Positions 7,449-14,999 of a stretch of DNA of 23,036 bases are shown here, in pieces. The stretch's first letter is position 1. Each line of letters starts with the position of its first letter. The notes beneath the pieces were generated by a model. That model made no database searches and had not been told where the DNA came from. It saw nothing but the letters and a program-made list of their open reading frames with translations. This stretch comes from Desulfobacterales bacterium (GTDB lineage: Bacteria; Desulfobacterota; Desulfobacteria; Desulfobacterales; JAHEIW01), in assembly GCA_030145015.1 (NCBI GenBank), contig JAQYWI010000077.1, forward strand, positions 1-23,036. Reading direction: 5' to 3'. The position numbers and the translations under genes were made by a program.

Positions 7449-8828
7449 ATGAATGATAAAGCCACCAAATTAACTGCCCTGACAATTGCCTCCCTAAGTT
7501 CTTTTATTACCCCATTTATGATGTCTTCGATCAATATTGCAATGCCGGACATCGGAAAAGAATTTAATGCGGATGCGGTCATGTTAAGCTGGATCGCGGC
7601 ATCTTACCTGCTGGCCGCTGCCGTGACCCTGGTGCCCTTTGGAAAACTGTCGGATATTTACGGCCGCAAGAAGATCTTCATGTTGGGGATGAGCCTTTTT
7701 ACCATTTCGTCTCTACTTTGCGCCTTTTCTGTCTCGGCACCCATGTTGATCTTTTTTCGTGTTTTTCAGGGTGCCGGCAGTGCAATGTGCTTTGCTACCG
7801 GCATTGCGATTTTGAGCTCGGTTTATCCTGTCCAGGAACGGGGAAAGGTTCTGGGTATTGCTGTGGCTGCAGTTTACATTGGCCTGTCCTGCGGGCCGTT
7901 TGTCGGAGGATTTTTAACTCGTTATCTTGGCTGGCAAAGTCTTTTTCTGATCAACCTTCCATTCGGTGTGGTCATCATATTGCTTATTATTTTTAAATTA
8001 AAAGGAGAATGGAAAGACGCAGCCGATCAAAAATTCGATTTAACCGGTTCCATCATTTACGCTACGGCAATTTTCGCCTTTATGTACGGCATTTCAATTT
8101 TACCGGCGACCATGAGTATCGTTTTAATTCTAACCGGTCTTGGGGGGCTGGTCGCGTTTGTTAAATGGGAAAGGGTCGTTTCGCATCCGGTATTCGAGGT
8201 TAACCTTTTTGTCACCAATCGTGTCTATGCGTTTTCCTGTCTGGCCGCACTGATCAATTACTGCGCCACATTTGCCGCATTTTTTTTGTTAAGTCTTTAT
8301 CTGCAATATATCAAAGAATTAACCCCTGAGAGGGCCGGAACGCTATTGGTATTCACGCCGGTCATTATGGCTGTAATTGCACCTTATGCGGGTAGACTTT
8401 CGGACAAAAAGGAACCGCGTGTGATATCATCGATCGGTATGGGCCTCACCGCCCTGGGTTTGGTGCTTTTGATCTGGCTGGATAATGATACCTCGCTAAT
8501 GTTTATAATTGCCAGCATGATAATATTGGGTATTGGCATCGGCTTGTTTTCAACGCCCAACATGAATGCGATTATGAGTTCGGTGGACAAACGCTTTTAC
8601 GGGATTGCTTCGGCCTCGGTGGGAACCATGCGGCTTTTGGGCCAGATGCTGAGTATGGGAATTGCAACGCTGGTATTCGCCCTGTTTATCGGCCGGGCTC
8701 AGATTACGCCGGAATACTATCCCCAGTTGATTAAAAGCATAAAAGTGCTGTTTATCATCTCTTCAGGCCTTTGTATAGGTGGGATTTACTTCTCGCTTTA
8801 CCGCGGCCGGCTAAGGCCTAAAGAATAA
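7449..8828 (+). CDS. MFS efflux transporter, DHA2 (EmrB/QacA) type
   Basis: The 459-residue integral membrane protein has about 14 hydrophobic segments, the DHA2 drug:H+ antiporter topology. Motif A is clear between TM2 and TM3 (GKLSDIYGRKK, 65-75), and the antiporter motif C is present in TM5 (GLSCGPFVGG, 145-154). The N-terminus SSFITPFMMSSINIAMPDI resembles the motif D1 region. Such proteins export drugs, bile salts, dyes or metabolites using the proton gradient; the substrate cannot be read from sequence. There is no adjacent membrane-fusion (EmrA-type) gene. The start at 7449 has only a weak GGGAAA ribosome binding site. The 233 bp divergent region with the cupin gene must contain its promoter, but I see no convincing -10/-35 pair. 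Confidence 0.9.
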   Translation: MNDKATKLTALTIASLSSFITPFMMSSINIAMPDIGKEFNADAVMLSWIAASYLLAAAVTLVPFGKLSDIYGRKKIFMLGMSLFTISSLLCAFSVSAPMLIFFRVFQGAGSAMCFATGIAILSSVYPVQERGKVLGIAVAAVYIGLSCGPFVGGFLTRYLGWQSLFLINLPFGVVIILLIIFKLKGEWKDAADQKFDLTGSIIYATAIFAFMYGISILPATMSIVLILTGLGGLVAFVKWERVVSHPVFEVNLFVTNRVYAFSCLAALINYCATFAAFFLLSLYLQYIKELTPERAGTLLVFTPVIMAVIAPYAGRLSDKKEPRVISSIGMGLTALGLVLLIWLDNDTSLMFIIASMIILGIGIGLFSTPNMNAIMSSVDKRFYGIASASVGTMRLLGQMLSMGIATLVFALFIGRAQITPEYYPQLIKSIKVLFIISSGLCIGGIYFSLYRGRLRPKE

Positions 8829-8830
8829 TT

Positions 8831-8850
8831 TAACCACAGACCTGCCCGCC
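8831..8850. repeat. Fragment of ACCACAGACC-type intergenic repeat
   Basis: The sequence ACCACAGACCTGCCCGCC begins at 8833, just after the MFS stop codon. It closely matches the reverse complement of 16831-16848 (ACCACAGACCCGCC) and, more loosely, that of 15828-15841. It lies in the 42 bp gap between two convergent genes. It appears to be a half-copy, with no partner arm nearby. Confidence 0.4.
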
Positions 8851-8870
8851 TCTAAAATCCCAAATCGTAT

Positions 8871-9452
8871 TTATTCTACATTTCCTTTCAAACCGATCTC
8901 TTCGGCCACATCGCGCATGCCCATGATGGTATCGGTGATCAGCTCGCCAAGTTCCACGCCTAACATCTCGGCGCCTTTTTCAATAATAGAGCGATCCACT
9001 CCGGCAGCGAACTGCTTTTGCTTCCATTTCTTTTTAACGGACTTGGCTTTCATATCCATCACGCTTTTAGACGGCCGCACCAGGGCCGAGGTGACTACCA
9101 GCCCGGTGAGCTCATCGATGGCATACAGGACCTTTTCCATATCCGATTCGGGCTTTACATCGGTGCAAATTCCCCAGCCGTGGCTGACCACCGCGCGGAT
9201 ATACGCTTCGGGCCAGTCATTTTCCGTGAGAATTTCCTCGGTTTTTTTGCAGTGCTGATCCGGAAACTGCTCATAGTCCAGATCGTGAATCAGGCCGATC
9301 ACGCCCCATTTTTCCTCGTCTTCACCGCGCTTGCGGGCGATGTAGCGCATGACGCCTTCCACCGCCATGGCATGTTTTATCAGGCTTTCGTTTTGGTTGT
9401 ATTGCCTCAGAAGCGCGAGTGCTTCCTCCCGGGTAGGCGTTTGTGAGCCCAT
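8871..9452 (-). CDS. HD-domain phosphohydrolase-like protein
   Basis: The 193-residue protein carries a complete HD signature: His27 (LIKHAMAVEG), His56-Asp57 (GLIHDLDYEQ), His91 (VVSHGWG) and Asp113 (AIDELTG), the usual metal ligands of HD-superfamily phosphohydrolases. The tail (about 125-165) is rich in Lys. Short stand-alone HD proteins of this kind are widespread, and the natural substrate, probably a nucleotide or phosphate ester, is not known. A strong ribosome binding site (GAGGAGGG) lies about 7 nt before the ATG at 9450-9452. The gene converges with the MFS gene and diverges from the SpoIIE-phosphatase gene. Confidence 0.87.
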   Translation of the reverse strand: MGSQTPTREEALALLRQYNQNESLIKHAMAVEGVMRYIARKRGEDEEKWGVIGLIHDLDYEQFPDQHCKKTEEILTENDWPEAYIRAVVSHGWGICTDVKPESDMEKVLYAIDELTGLVVTSALVRPSKSVMDMKAKSVKKKWKQKQFAAGVDRSIIEKGAEMLGVELGELITDTIMGMRDVAEEIGLKGNVE

Positions 9453-9546
9453 GTGAATCCCTCCTCATCGTGAATGTATTATGGTTTAATCCGGTAATTG
9501 AATAACACGTATCCCGTAGCAGTCAAGCCATATTGTTCATTTCCTC

Positions 9547-9575
9547 TTGATCCTTTTGACTTGACCGGTTATTTT
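9547..9575 (+). promoter_or_regulatory. Possible sigma70-type promoter for the SpoIIE-phosphatase gene
   Basis: TTGATC (9547-9552), a 17 bp spacer and TATTTT (9570-9575) form a weak sigma70-like promoter. It lies about 75 bp before the TTG start I prefer at 9651, and inside the coding sequence if the upstream TTG at 9498 were used instead. Each hexamer matches consensus at four of six positions. Confidence 0.3.
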
Positions 9576-9650
9576 AATTTCAAACCCTGCATTTTACCGG
9601 GGACCTATCTTCTCAACGGACGAGGCTCCCCGGCAGAAAGGACACCGAGC

Positions 9651-11339
9651 TTGAAAACCACGCTGGATTCTTCTTTTCAGAAAATCCGCCTCACTGAACT
9701 TTATATTCGGAATGTCGGTGCAAATCTTCTAGGTTTCCTTATCATTGCCCTGCTCAATCTTTTCACCCCGCTTGAATTTTTTAAAATTCAAAAGGCCTTT
9801 CTTTTAGCCGGCGGCTGGGTGGTGATCCTTTCTTTTTATCCCCTCGTGATTTGTATCGGAATTACGCTTCAATATATCGTCCAGCGTCCGATTGCGGAGA
9901 TGATAAACCGCATGCGCCAGGGACTGAAAATTGAAGCGGCTCTGGAGGAAAAGGCCCGACGCCGGATATTGAATTTGCCTGTTATTATCGGCCTGGTCAA
10001 CCTTGCCATGTGGATCGGTTTAACCGCCCTCTTAGGGACATTTTTCACAATATTTAGAGATGCGCCGCTGCGGATCGGTTTTTTTGTGAATTTCCGTGGG
10101 TTCATGGTCGGTTATATTTCCGCCATTATTTCATTTTATCTGGTGGAAGCCTATAGCCGAAGGCGACTGGTTCGGATTTTATTCCCCGAAGGCAAGCTGG
10201 CCACGATAGCGGGAAGCGTAAAATTTTCAATTCTTCGAAGAATCCGAATGCTTTACGGCGTCGGCACGCTCGCGCCGATGCTGATTCTGGTCGGCACCCT
10301 TGCATTTATTTTATGGGAGATGGAAGGATCCGACATTTCAGCGGCTGAATTTGGCCGGGAGATTCTTATTTTTTCAATTGTTCTGGGGATTGTTTTTGTA
10401 TTTGTTGGTGCCAGATTGAACGTTCTTTCGGGCAAATCGATTATTCAACCGATTATGGACATGATGGTGCTGGTCCGCCGGGTGAGGAAAGGGCATTTCA
10501 AGCAAAGGGTGCGGGTGGTTTCCAATGATGAACTCGGTGTTCTGGGAGATGGCTTCAACGAGATGATCGAAGGTCTTATCGAACGGGACCAGATCCGGCA
10601 ATCTCTGTATCTGGCCAAGGAAGTACAGCAAACCCTTTTACCCCGGAAGAGTCCGGAAGTCGACGGCCTGGATATTGCGGCCACCATCGTCTACTGCGAT
10701 GAGACCGGAGGGGATTATTATGATTTCCTGGACGCCCGTGAAACGCACCCCGGGGAGTTCACTGCGGTCATCGGGGATGTGTCCGGTCACGGCATTCCAT
10801 CCGCCCTGATGATGGCGACCGGCAGGGCTTTTCTCAGGCAGCGCTCCATGTTGCCCGGCACTGCCGCAGATATTGTATCCGACGTTAACCGTCAGATGAC
10901 CCGGGATTTCGGGGAATCGGGCAGTTTTATGACCTTGTTTTATCTGACAATCGACGCTTCAAACATGTGTCTTTATTGGGTCCGTGCCGGACATGATCCC
11001 GCTATTTTTTATGATCCGGCAACAGATACCTTTGAAGAACTGCGCGGTGCGGGTATAGCTTTAGGCGTAGATTCAGATGGGCGCTATGAACAATTTCAGA
11101 AAACCGGCCTGAAAAAAGGTCAGGTCATCGTACTGGGATCAGACGGACTCTGGGAGGCGCGTAATCCTAAAGGTGAAATGTTCGGGAAGGAACCCATCCA
11201 TCAAATTATTCGCCAGAATCCCAAGGCCGTTGCCCGGGAAATACTGACATCCAGTTTCAATGCCTTTAATGTTTTTCTGGGAGACCGTGCTCCCGAAGAT
11301 GATGTTACGTTAGTGGTGATAAAGATTACAAAGGATTAA
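9651..11339 (+). CDS. Six-TM, HAMP and SpoIIE (PP2C-type) protein phosphatase
   Basis: The 562-residue membrane protein has about six hydrophobic segments (roughly 22-44, 48-76, 109-133, 148-165, 201-222 and 237-256). A HAMP linker follows (about 257-310, with the DELGVLGDGFNEM pattern), then a helical connector and a SpoIIE/RsbU-type PP2C phosphatase domain (about 340-560). Metal-binding motifs are intact: GGDYYDF (353-359), GDVSGHG (375-381), SDGLWEA and a final EDDVT. Relatives dephosphorylate anti-sigma-factor antagonists in partner-switching pathways, so this probably relays an envelope signal to a STAS-domain protein not encoded nearby. The start is a TTG with AAAGGA 8 nt upstream. A longer in-frame TTG at 9498 adds 51 residues but has no ribosome binding site, and the extension does not look like protein. 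Confidence 0.88.
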   Translation: MKTTLDSSFQKIRLTELYIRNVGANLLGFLIIALLNLFTPLEFFKIQKAFLLAGGWVVILSFYPLVICIGITLQYIVQRPIAEMINRMRQGLKIEAALEEKARRRILNLPVIIGLVNLAMWIGLTALLGTFFTIFRDAPLRIGFFVNFRGFMVGYISAIISFYLVEAYSRRRLVRILFPEGKLATIAGSVKFSILRRIRMLYGVGTLAPMLILVGTLAFILWEMEGSDISAAEFGREILIFSIVLGIVFVFVGARLNVLSGKSIIQPIMDMMVLVRRVRKGHFKQRVRVVSNDELGVLGDGFNEMIEGLIERDQIRQSLYLAKEVQQTLLPRKSPEVDGLDIAATIVYCDETGGDYYDFLDARETHPGEFTAVIGDVSGHGIPSALMMATGRAFLRQRSMLPGTAADIVSDVNRQMTRDFGESGSFMTLFYLTIDASNMCLYWVRAGHDPAIFYDPATDTFEELRGAGIALGVDSDGRYEQFQKTGLKKGQVIVLGSDGLWEARNPKGEMFGKEPIHQIIRQNPKAVAREILTSSFNAFNVFLGDRAPEDDVTLVVIKITKD

Positions 11340-11340
11340 G

Positions 11341-11480
11341 CACTAAGTACAGTGACTAAAGTTACAAGTGATCTAAAGTGACTAAAGTTGAGGAATTCTG
11401 TCATTTTTTAATAAAAGATGGAGCGCAGCGACGCCACAACTTTAGGCATTTTAGGCAATTTAGCTCACTTTAGTCACTTT
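11341..11480. repeat. Intergenic inverted repeat built from AGTGACTAAAGT words
   Basis: Directly after the phosphatase gene, the word AGTGACTAAAGT occurs twice in direct orientation (near 11351 and 11377). AAAGTGACTAAAGT at 11375-11388 is perfectly inverted at 11467-11480. A second pair, CTAAAGTTG (11382-11390) and CAACTTTAG (11437-11445), lies within it. The RNA could fold into alternative hairpins. No gene is seen in it. Confidence 0.6.
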
Positions 11481-11528
11481 TTTATATATGATCCACTATT
11501 TTTGAGAAAATTTTAATTTTTTATATTT

Positions 11529-11578
11529 GGTGTTTGGCCGCTTCCGTGCTAAACACGAAAAACAAAACACCAAACACC
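11529..11578. repeat. Intergenic hairpin with GGTGTTTGG arms
   Basis: GGTGTTTGG (11529-11537) is inverted as CCAAACACC (11570-11578). A smaller CGTG/CACG pair (11545-11548 and 11554-11557) lies in the loop. It ends about 13 bp before the ribosome binding site of the next gene. It has no T-run after it, so it is not an obvious terminator. Confidence 0.5.
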
Positions 11579-11603
11579 GTTGTTTTCAATTAAAGGAGGT
11601 GCT

Positions 11604-12389
11604 ATGGCCCCTGGGATCGATAAGTTAAGCGAATTTGCGATGGATGCCATCCATCAGGCAGGCGAAAAGGCGATGGCCTATTACGGCAAAGGCAAACCAC
11701 ATCTAAAATTTGACGAAAGTGTGGTTACCGAGGCCGAGAATCAACTTACCGATGTGTTTCAAAATCGACTAAACCAGCACTTTCCCGAGCATCAGGTGTT
11801 TCGCTATGGCGACGTAAATGAAAACTACTCCCATGGGCAAAAACGGTACCTCTGGATATTTGACCCCCTGGAAGGCGTGGCCAATTTCCAGGGCGGCATA
11901 CCCGTGTGGGGCATGTCCATTGCATTATTGGAAAATTTCTGGCCGATATTTGGCGTGTTTTACATGCCCGTTACCGGCGATTTATTTCACGCGCGTGCCG
12001 GCAAAGATGCATTTTGGGGCAATGATAAGATCAGGGTATCCGCTGAAGGATATATTGATGATGAAAGCCTCTTGTTAACCTACTCTCGATTTCATCAAAA
12101 TTACCATTCGACGTTTCCCGGCAAGGTCCGATCTCTGGGATGTGCCTCGGCGCATATTTGTTATGTGGCCATGGGGCGCGCCGATGCAGCCATCATCACC
12201 AATGAATCCTTTCAGGGGCTGGCAGCAGCGCGGGTGATTGTAGAGGCCGCCGGCGGAACATTCTGCAAAAGCGACGGCAGCGAATTTCACCTTAATGAAT
12301 ACCTGGACGGACAACGCATCACCGATCATCTTATAGTGGCATCTCCGGAAAGCCTTTCTCAAGTGAGAAGTTTTCTTAAACCGCAATAA
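11604..12389 (+). CDS. Inositol monophosphatase-family protein with altered metal site
   Basis: The 261-residue product has the inositol monophosphatase (IMPase/FBPase-like) fold signature, but its active-site residues are changed. The core motif, normally DPIDGTxNF, reads DPLEGVANF: the first Asp is kept, the second is Glu and the Thr is Val. The GEE-type site appears to be YGD. The C-terminal WDxAAG motif reads FQGLAAA, losing the metal-binding Asp, while the following VIVEAAGG is kept. This predicts weak, changed or absent phosphatase activity. The ATG at 11604 follows AAAGGAGGT, a near-perfect ribosome binding site only a few bases away; an upstream TTG at 11580 is disfavoured because it would place the site inside the gene. 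The NfeD-like gene follows 20 bp after the stop, so the two are probably co-transcribed. Confidence 0.83.
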   Translation: MAPGIDKLSEFAMDAIHQAGEKAMAYYGKGKPHLKFDESVVTEAENQLTDVFQNRLNQHFPEHQVFRYGDVNENYSHGQKRYLWIFDPLEGVANFQGGIPVWGMSIALLENFWPIFGVFYMPVTGDLFHARAGKDAFWGNDKIRVSAEGYIDDESLLLTYSRFHQNYHSTFPGKVRSLGCASAHICYVAMGRADAAIITNESFQGLAAARVIVEAAGGTFCKSDGSEFHLNEYLDGQRITDHLIVASPESLSQVRSFLKPQ

Positions 12390-12409
12390 CATGTCCGAAT
12401 CCATAATTG

Positions 12410-12844
12410 ATGAACTATCCGAATCCGGAACTCAGAAAAATGCCAAGATCGATATATTTTAGATACATACTGCTGAATATTCCCGAATTTGCGGCCATGA
12501 TCCTGATCTTGATTGTGATTCAATATTGGGTCGTTATTCCGGTCTGGCTCTTATGGAGTATTATCGGCTTTTGGATTGTCAAAGACGTGGTTTTGTTTCC
12601 GTTTATCTGGCGTGCCTATGATTGGGATCGCGCCGGGCGATCCCGCTCAATGATCGGTGAGCGCGGTGTTGCCAGAGAGAAACTGATTTCAGCAGGATAT
12701 ATCAAGATACGCGGCGAGCTCTGGCGGGCTGAAAAAATCGGAGAAGGACCGCCGATTGAAGAGGGACAGCCCGTTCGCGTCAAAAAAATGGAGGGACTTA
12801 CCCTATTTGTTGTCTTAGATAATAAAGAGGACAGAAGTTCATAA
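12410..12844 (+). CDS. NfeD-like membrane protein with C-terminal OB-fold
   Basis: The 144-residue protein has two hydrophobic segments (about 20-68) and a soluble C-terminal part. The latter has the spaced-glycine pattern of NfeD OB-folds: IGERGVAREKL, GYIKIRGELWRAE, then EGQPVRVKKMEGLTLFV. NfeD proteins usually work with stomatin/slipin or SppA-like partners in membrane quality control. No slipin gene is adjacent, and the SppA gene in this window is 7 kb away. The gene begins 20 bp after the IMPase-like gene. The start is uncertain: the ATG at 12410 has no clear ribosome binding site, and the in-frame ATG at 12440, with GGAA 9 nt upstream, is a good alternative that would remove 10 residues. 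Confidence 0.8.
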   Translation: MNYPNPELRKMPRSIYFRYILLNIPEFAAMILILIVIQYWVVIPVWLLWSIIGFWIVKDVVLFPFIWRAYDWDRAGRSRSMIGERGVAREKLISAGYIKIRGELWRAEKIGEGPPIEEGQPVRVKKMEGLTLFVVLDNKEDRSS

Positions 12845-12857
12845 TTGAGGCAACTTT

Positions 12858-12933
12858 GGAGTGGTGGAGTATAGGAGTGATGGAGTGATGGAAAAAAATC
12901 CAATACTCCAGCACTCCAACGCTCCATTACTCC
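12858..12933. repeat. Inverted repeat of GGAGTGATGG-like words, 35 bp arms
   Basis: Positions 12858-12892 and 12899-12933 are imperfect reverse complements, with 27 of 35 positions matching and a 6 nt loop. Each arm is itself four variants of an 8-9 bp unit (GGAGTGRTG). A transcript would form a long, nearly loop-free hairpin. It lies between the NfeD-like gene and the promoter of the protease gene. There is no U-run after it. Confidence 0.7.
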
Positions 12934-12991
12934 GGCTTCTATAAGACAATATACTCGTTTTCACTCGTTATGCCAAATATTCCCGATTTAT

Positions 12992-13020
12992 TTGGGACAC
13001 CAATAAAATTGTGCTATAAT
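12992..13020 (+). promoter_or_regulatory. Sigma70-type promoter of the zinc-ribbon protease gene
   Basis: TTGGGA (12992-12997), a 17 bp spacer and a perfect TATAAT (13015-13020) precede the ATG at 13092 by about 70 bp. Spacing and the -10 element are ideal, so this is probably the main vegetative promoter of the downstream gene. Confidence 0.65.
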
Positions 13021-13091
13021 TTAAAATATGCATCGTTTTTCTGACGCCCATACCCGCTTGACTTTAAGCCGATCAAGGCTAGGTTTTAATT

Positions 13092-14987
13092 ATGGACACG
13101 GATACAGCAGAAAACGATAAAATTATCGATTGCCCTCAATGCCGGATCAAAAATCCCATTGAGTCTGATATTTGTTATAGCTGCGGCGCATCTTTGCATG
13201 AAATACCGGCAAAAAAGGCGCGCCGGTTTTGGCTGCCGATTGCTGTTTTTATTTTGTGTGTTTTTAGCGTACTTTACTATTATTACCGTTCGCATCCCAC
13301 CACACCGCCACCGGCAAAATCAAAAGTCTCCTCCGCAAAAAAGCCGACTCCAACCCGCCAGCAAGCCAGGTTACCCGAGAAGGCTTCCCCTGTTAAACCC
13401 GTCACAGATAGTGAATCCGATGCTGAACAGATAAATATCCCAATAGGGGTGCTGCGGATTAAAGATGTCACCGGGAAGCTTATCTCGGAAATTACGGTGC
13501 CCGTGGTCGGCGGCGGCTGGATTGCGGTGCCCACCCGCAGCAGTTTAGGGGGGTCCAATTGGGTTCTTCAGATGAGTTCCGGAAATCAGCTGGAAATTGA
13601 AGGTGGAATTACAAACGATCTGGATCAAATCAATCTGTGGCGCATCCGGGAGGATCTAAACATTGAAAGCCCGGACCTTTATCCATGGTCTGCGGGCAGA
13701 CCCCTAACGTGGCGGGCTCTTACATCCCAGGATCCGCCGGAACCGGTCGAGGTTAGGGATATCGGCAGGCAGGGGAATTTTTATAAAGGTTCCATCCCGG
13801 ACGGCATAAACGATTCCGGCGTATTTGTTCAGGCTGATCGAGTGGTTGGCTGGACCTTTGGTGATTTTATCGAGGGCGCTTTTTTATGGGCAGGCGATGA
13901 AGGCCGCAATCTTAGGGCTGAGATCCGGGTCGATGATTATTATAGACTCACTTTTGCGAACAGCCGGGAAGAAGAGTTTGCCCTGGCCCTTACCCTGGCA
14001 GATGGTTATTCTGATCTAGATCGGTTAGAGGCATTTACCCAGGCGTTTCGATTTAATCCAAAGCTGTCTGTTAATGAGACACCTGCCCATTTGCAGCCCG
14101 ATGCGATCATAAGTCAATTACGTTCCTTGATTGCGCGAGCGGTTCAAGATGGTTTTGCGGTCCAGGTGGCCAATTATTTTGATGGCGAGGTCCTCGCTCA
14201 AACAGATGATATCTCTTTGATGTCGGATGTGGTTATCCTGACTGCAAAAACGTATGGTTTTGAAGAAGCGGTCAATTTAACGGAAAATGTTACCGCAAAC
14301 TGGCAGCCGAAAAACGACCCTGATAAGGCTGAGCTGACTAAACTTCATTCCGATCTTTATCAAAATTGGCTAAATGCTTTGCTTGAAGGCGGAGATATTC
14401 AGGATGGATGGCAGGTTTATGAACGCGGCGGCCAGCAGCTGCCTGATGATCTCAACATTCATCTATTCGGTGTAAAGTTGGCCCTGGCAGAAAACGACTG
14501 GGCTACGGCAGAAGGACTTTTGTCGGCCAAAAATTACCCACCTGCGCTCAAGGAGCAGGTTAGAAGCTTGCAGTCGCAGATTTCCGAATTGAAAGGACTG
14601 GAAGGAAAAATTCTCATCCGCTTTGTGCCGGGTGCCCGGCAAATCCCGGTTACGGCTTCTCTTAATCAGGGGACTTCCCAAGACTTTATTGTTGATACGG
14701 GTGCATCAATGGTGACCATACCCTATTCCACAGCCGCGGATCTTGGTATAATCATAACGGTCCGGAATCCGCGGCGCACGGTTTATACGGCAAGCGGTGT
14801 CATCCATGCGCCGGAGGTGGTTCTGGACTCGGTCACCTTGGAGGGTTTTGAGACCTATAATGTAAAAGCACTGGTGCTGGATCTTCCCAATCAGCCGGAT
14901 ACGGGGTTATTGGGTTTAAATTATCTGCGCCGGTTTAAAATGGATTTGAGTACAGATGAGGGGCTCCTGGCGCTAACACCTAAATAA
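13092..14987 (+). CDS. Zinc-ribbon, single-TM, periplasmic retropepsin-like aspartic protease
   Basis: The 631-residue protein begins with a four-cysteine zinc ribbon (Cys14, 17, 28, 31). One membrane helix follows (about 46-66), then a Pro/Ser/Lys-rich linker (67-105), placing the remainder in the periplasm. Residues about 115-265 have a pattern like a trypsin-fold domain, including GGGWIAVPT, NDLDQINLWRI and NDSGVFVQADRVVGW. I cannot place a catalytic His, so this part is probably degenerate. The middle is helical. The C-terminal 110 residues form a retropepsin-like aspartic protease domain, with the DTGAS active site at Asp535 and the closing LLGLNYLRRF motif. One Asp per chain implies activity as a dimer. 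A good promoter lies upstream. A GGCTAGG-like ribosome binding site precedes the ATG. The gene converges with the next, leaving 12 bp between stops. Confidence 0.82.
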   Translation: MDTDTAENDKIIDCPQCRIKNPIESDICYSCGASLHEIPAKKARRFWLPIAVFILCVFSVLYYYYRSHPTTPPPAKSKVSSAKKPTPTRQQARLPEKASPVKPVTDSESDAEQINIPIGVLRIKDVTGKLISEITVPVVGGGWIAVPTRSSLGGSNWVLQMSSGNQLEIEGGITNDLDQINLWRIREDLNIESPDLYPWSAGRPLTWRALTSQDPPEPVEVRDIGRQGNFYKGSIPDGINDSGVFVQADRVVGWTFGDFIEGAFLWAGDEGRNLRAEIRVDDYYRLTFANSREEEFALALTLADGYSDLDRLEAFTQAFRFNPKLSVNETPAHLQPDAIISQLRSLIARAVQDGFAVQVANYFDGEVLAQTDDISLMSDVVILTAKTYGFEEAVNLTENVTANWQPKNDPDKAELTKLHSDLYQNWLNALLEGGDIQDGWQVYERGGQQLPDDLNIHLFGVKLALAENDWATAEGLLSAKNYPPALKEQVRSLQSQISELKGLEGKILIRFVPGARQIPVTASLNQGTSQDFIVDTGASMVTIPYSTAADLGIIITVRNPRRTVYTASGVIHAPEVVLDSVTLEGFETYNVKALVLDLPNQPDTGLLGLNYLRRFKMDLSTDEGLLALTPK

Positions 14988-14999
14988 AATTCCACTGCG

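Noticed and set aside
9498..9650. N-terminal extension of the SpoIIE phosphatase from an upstream TTG
   Set aside because: No ribosome binding site; a better TTG with AAAGGA lies at 9651, and a candidate promoter lies inside the extension.
11430..11530. Short plus-strand ORF beginning near 11419 (MERSDATTLG)
   Set aside because: No ribosome binding site, and the sequence is the inverted-repeat element itself.
12391..12462. 23-codon frame MSESIIDELSESG between the IMPase-like and NfeD-like genes
   Set aside because: No ribosome binding site and largely overlaps the start of the NfeD-like gene in another phase.
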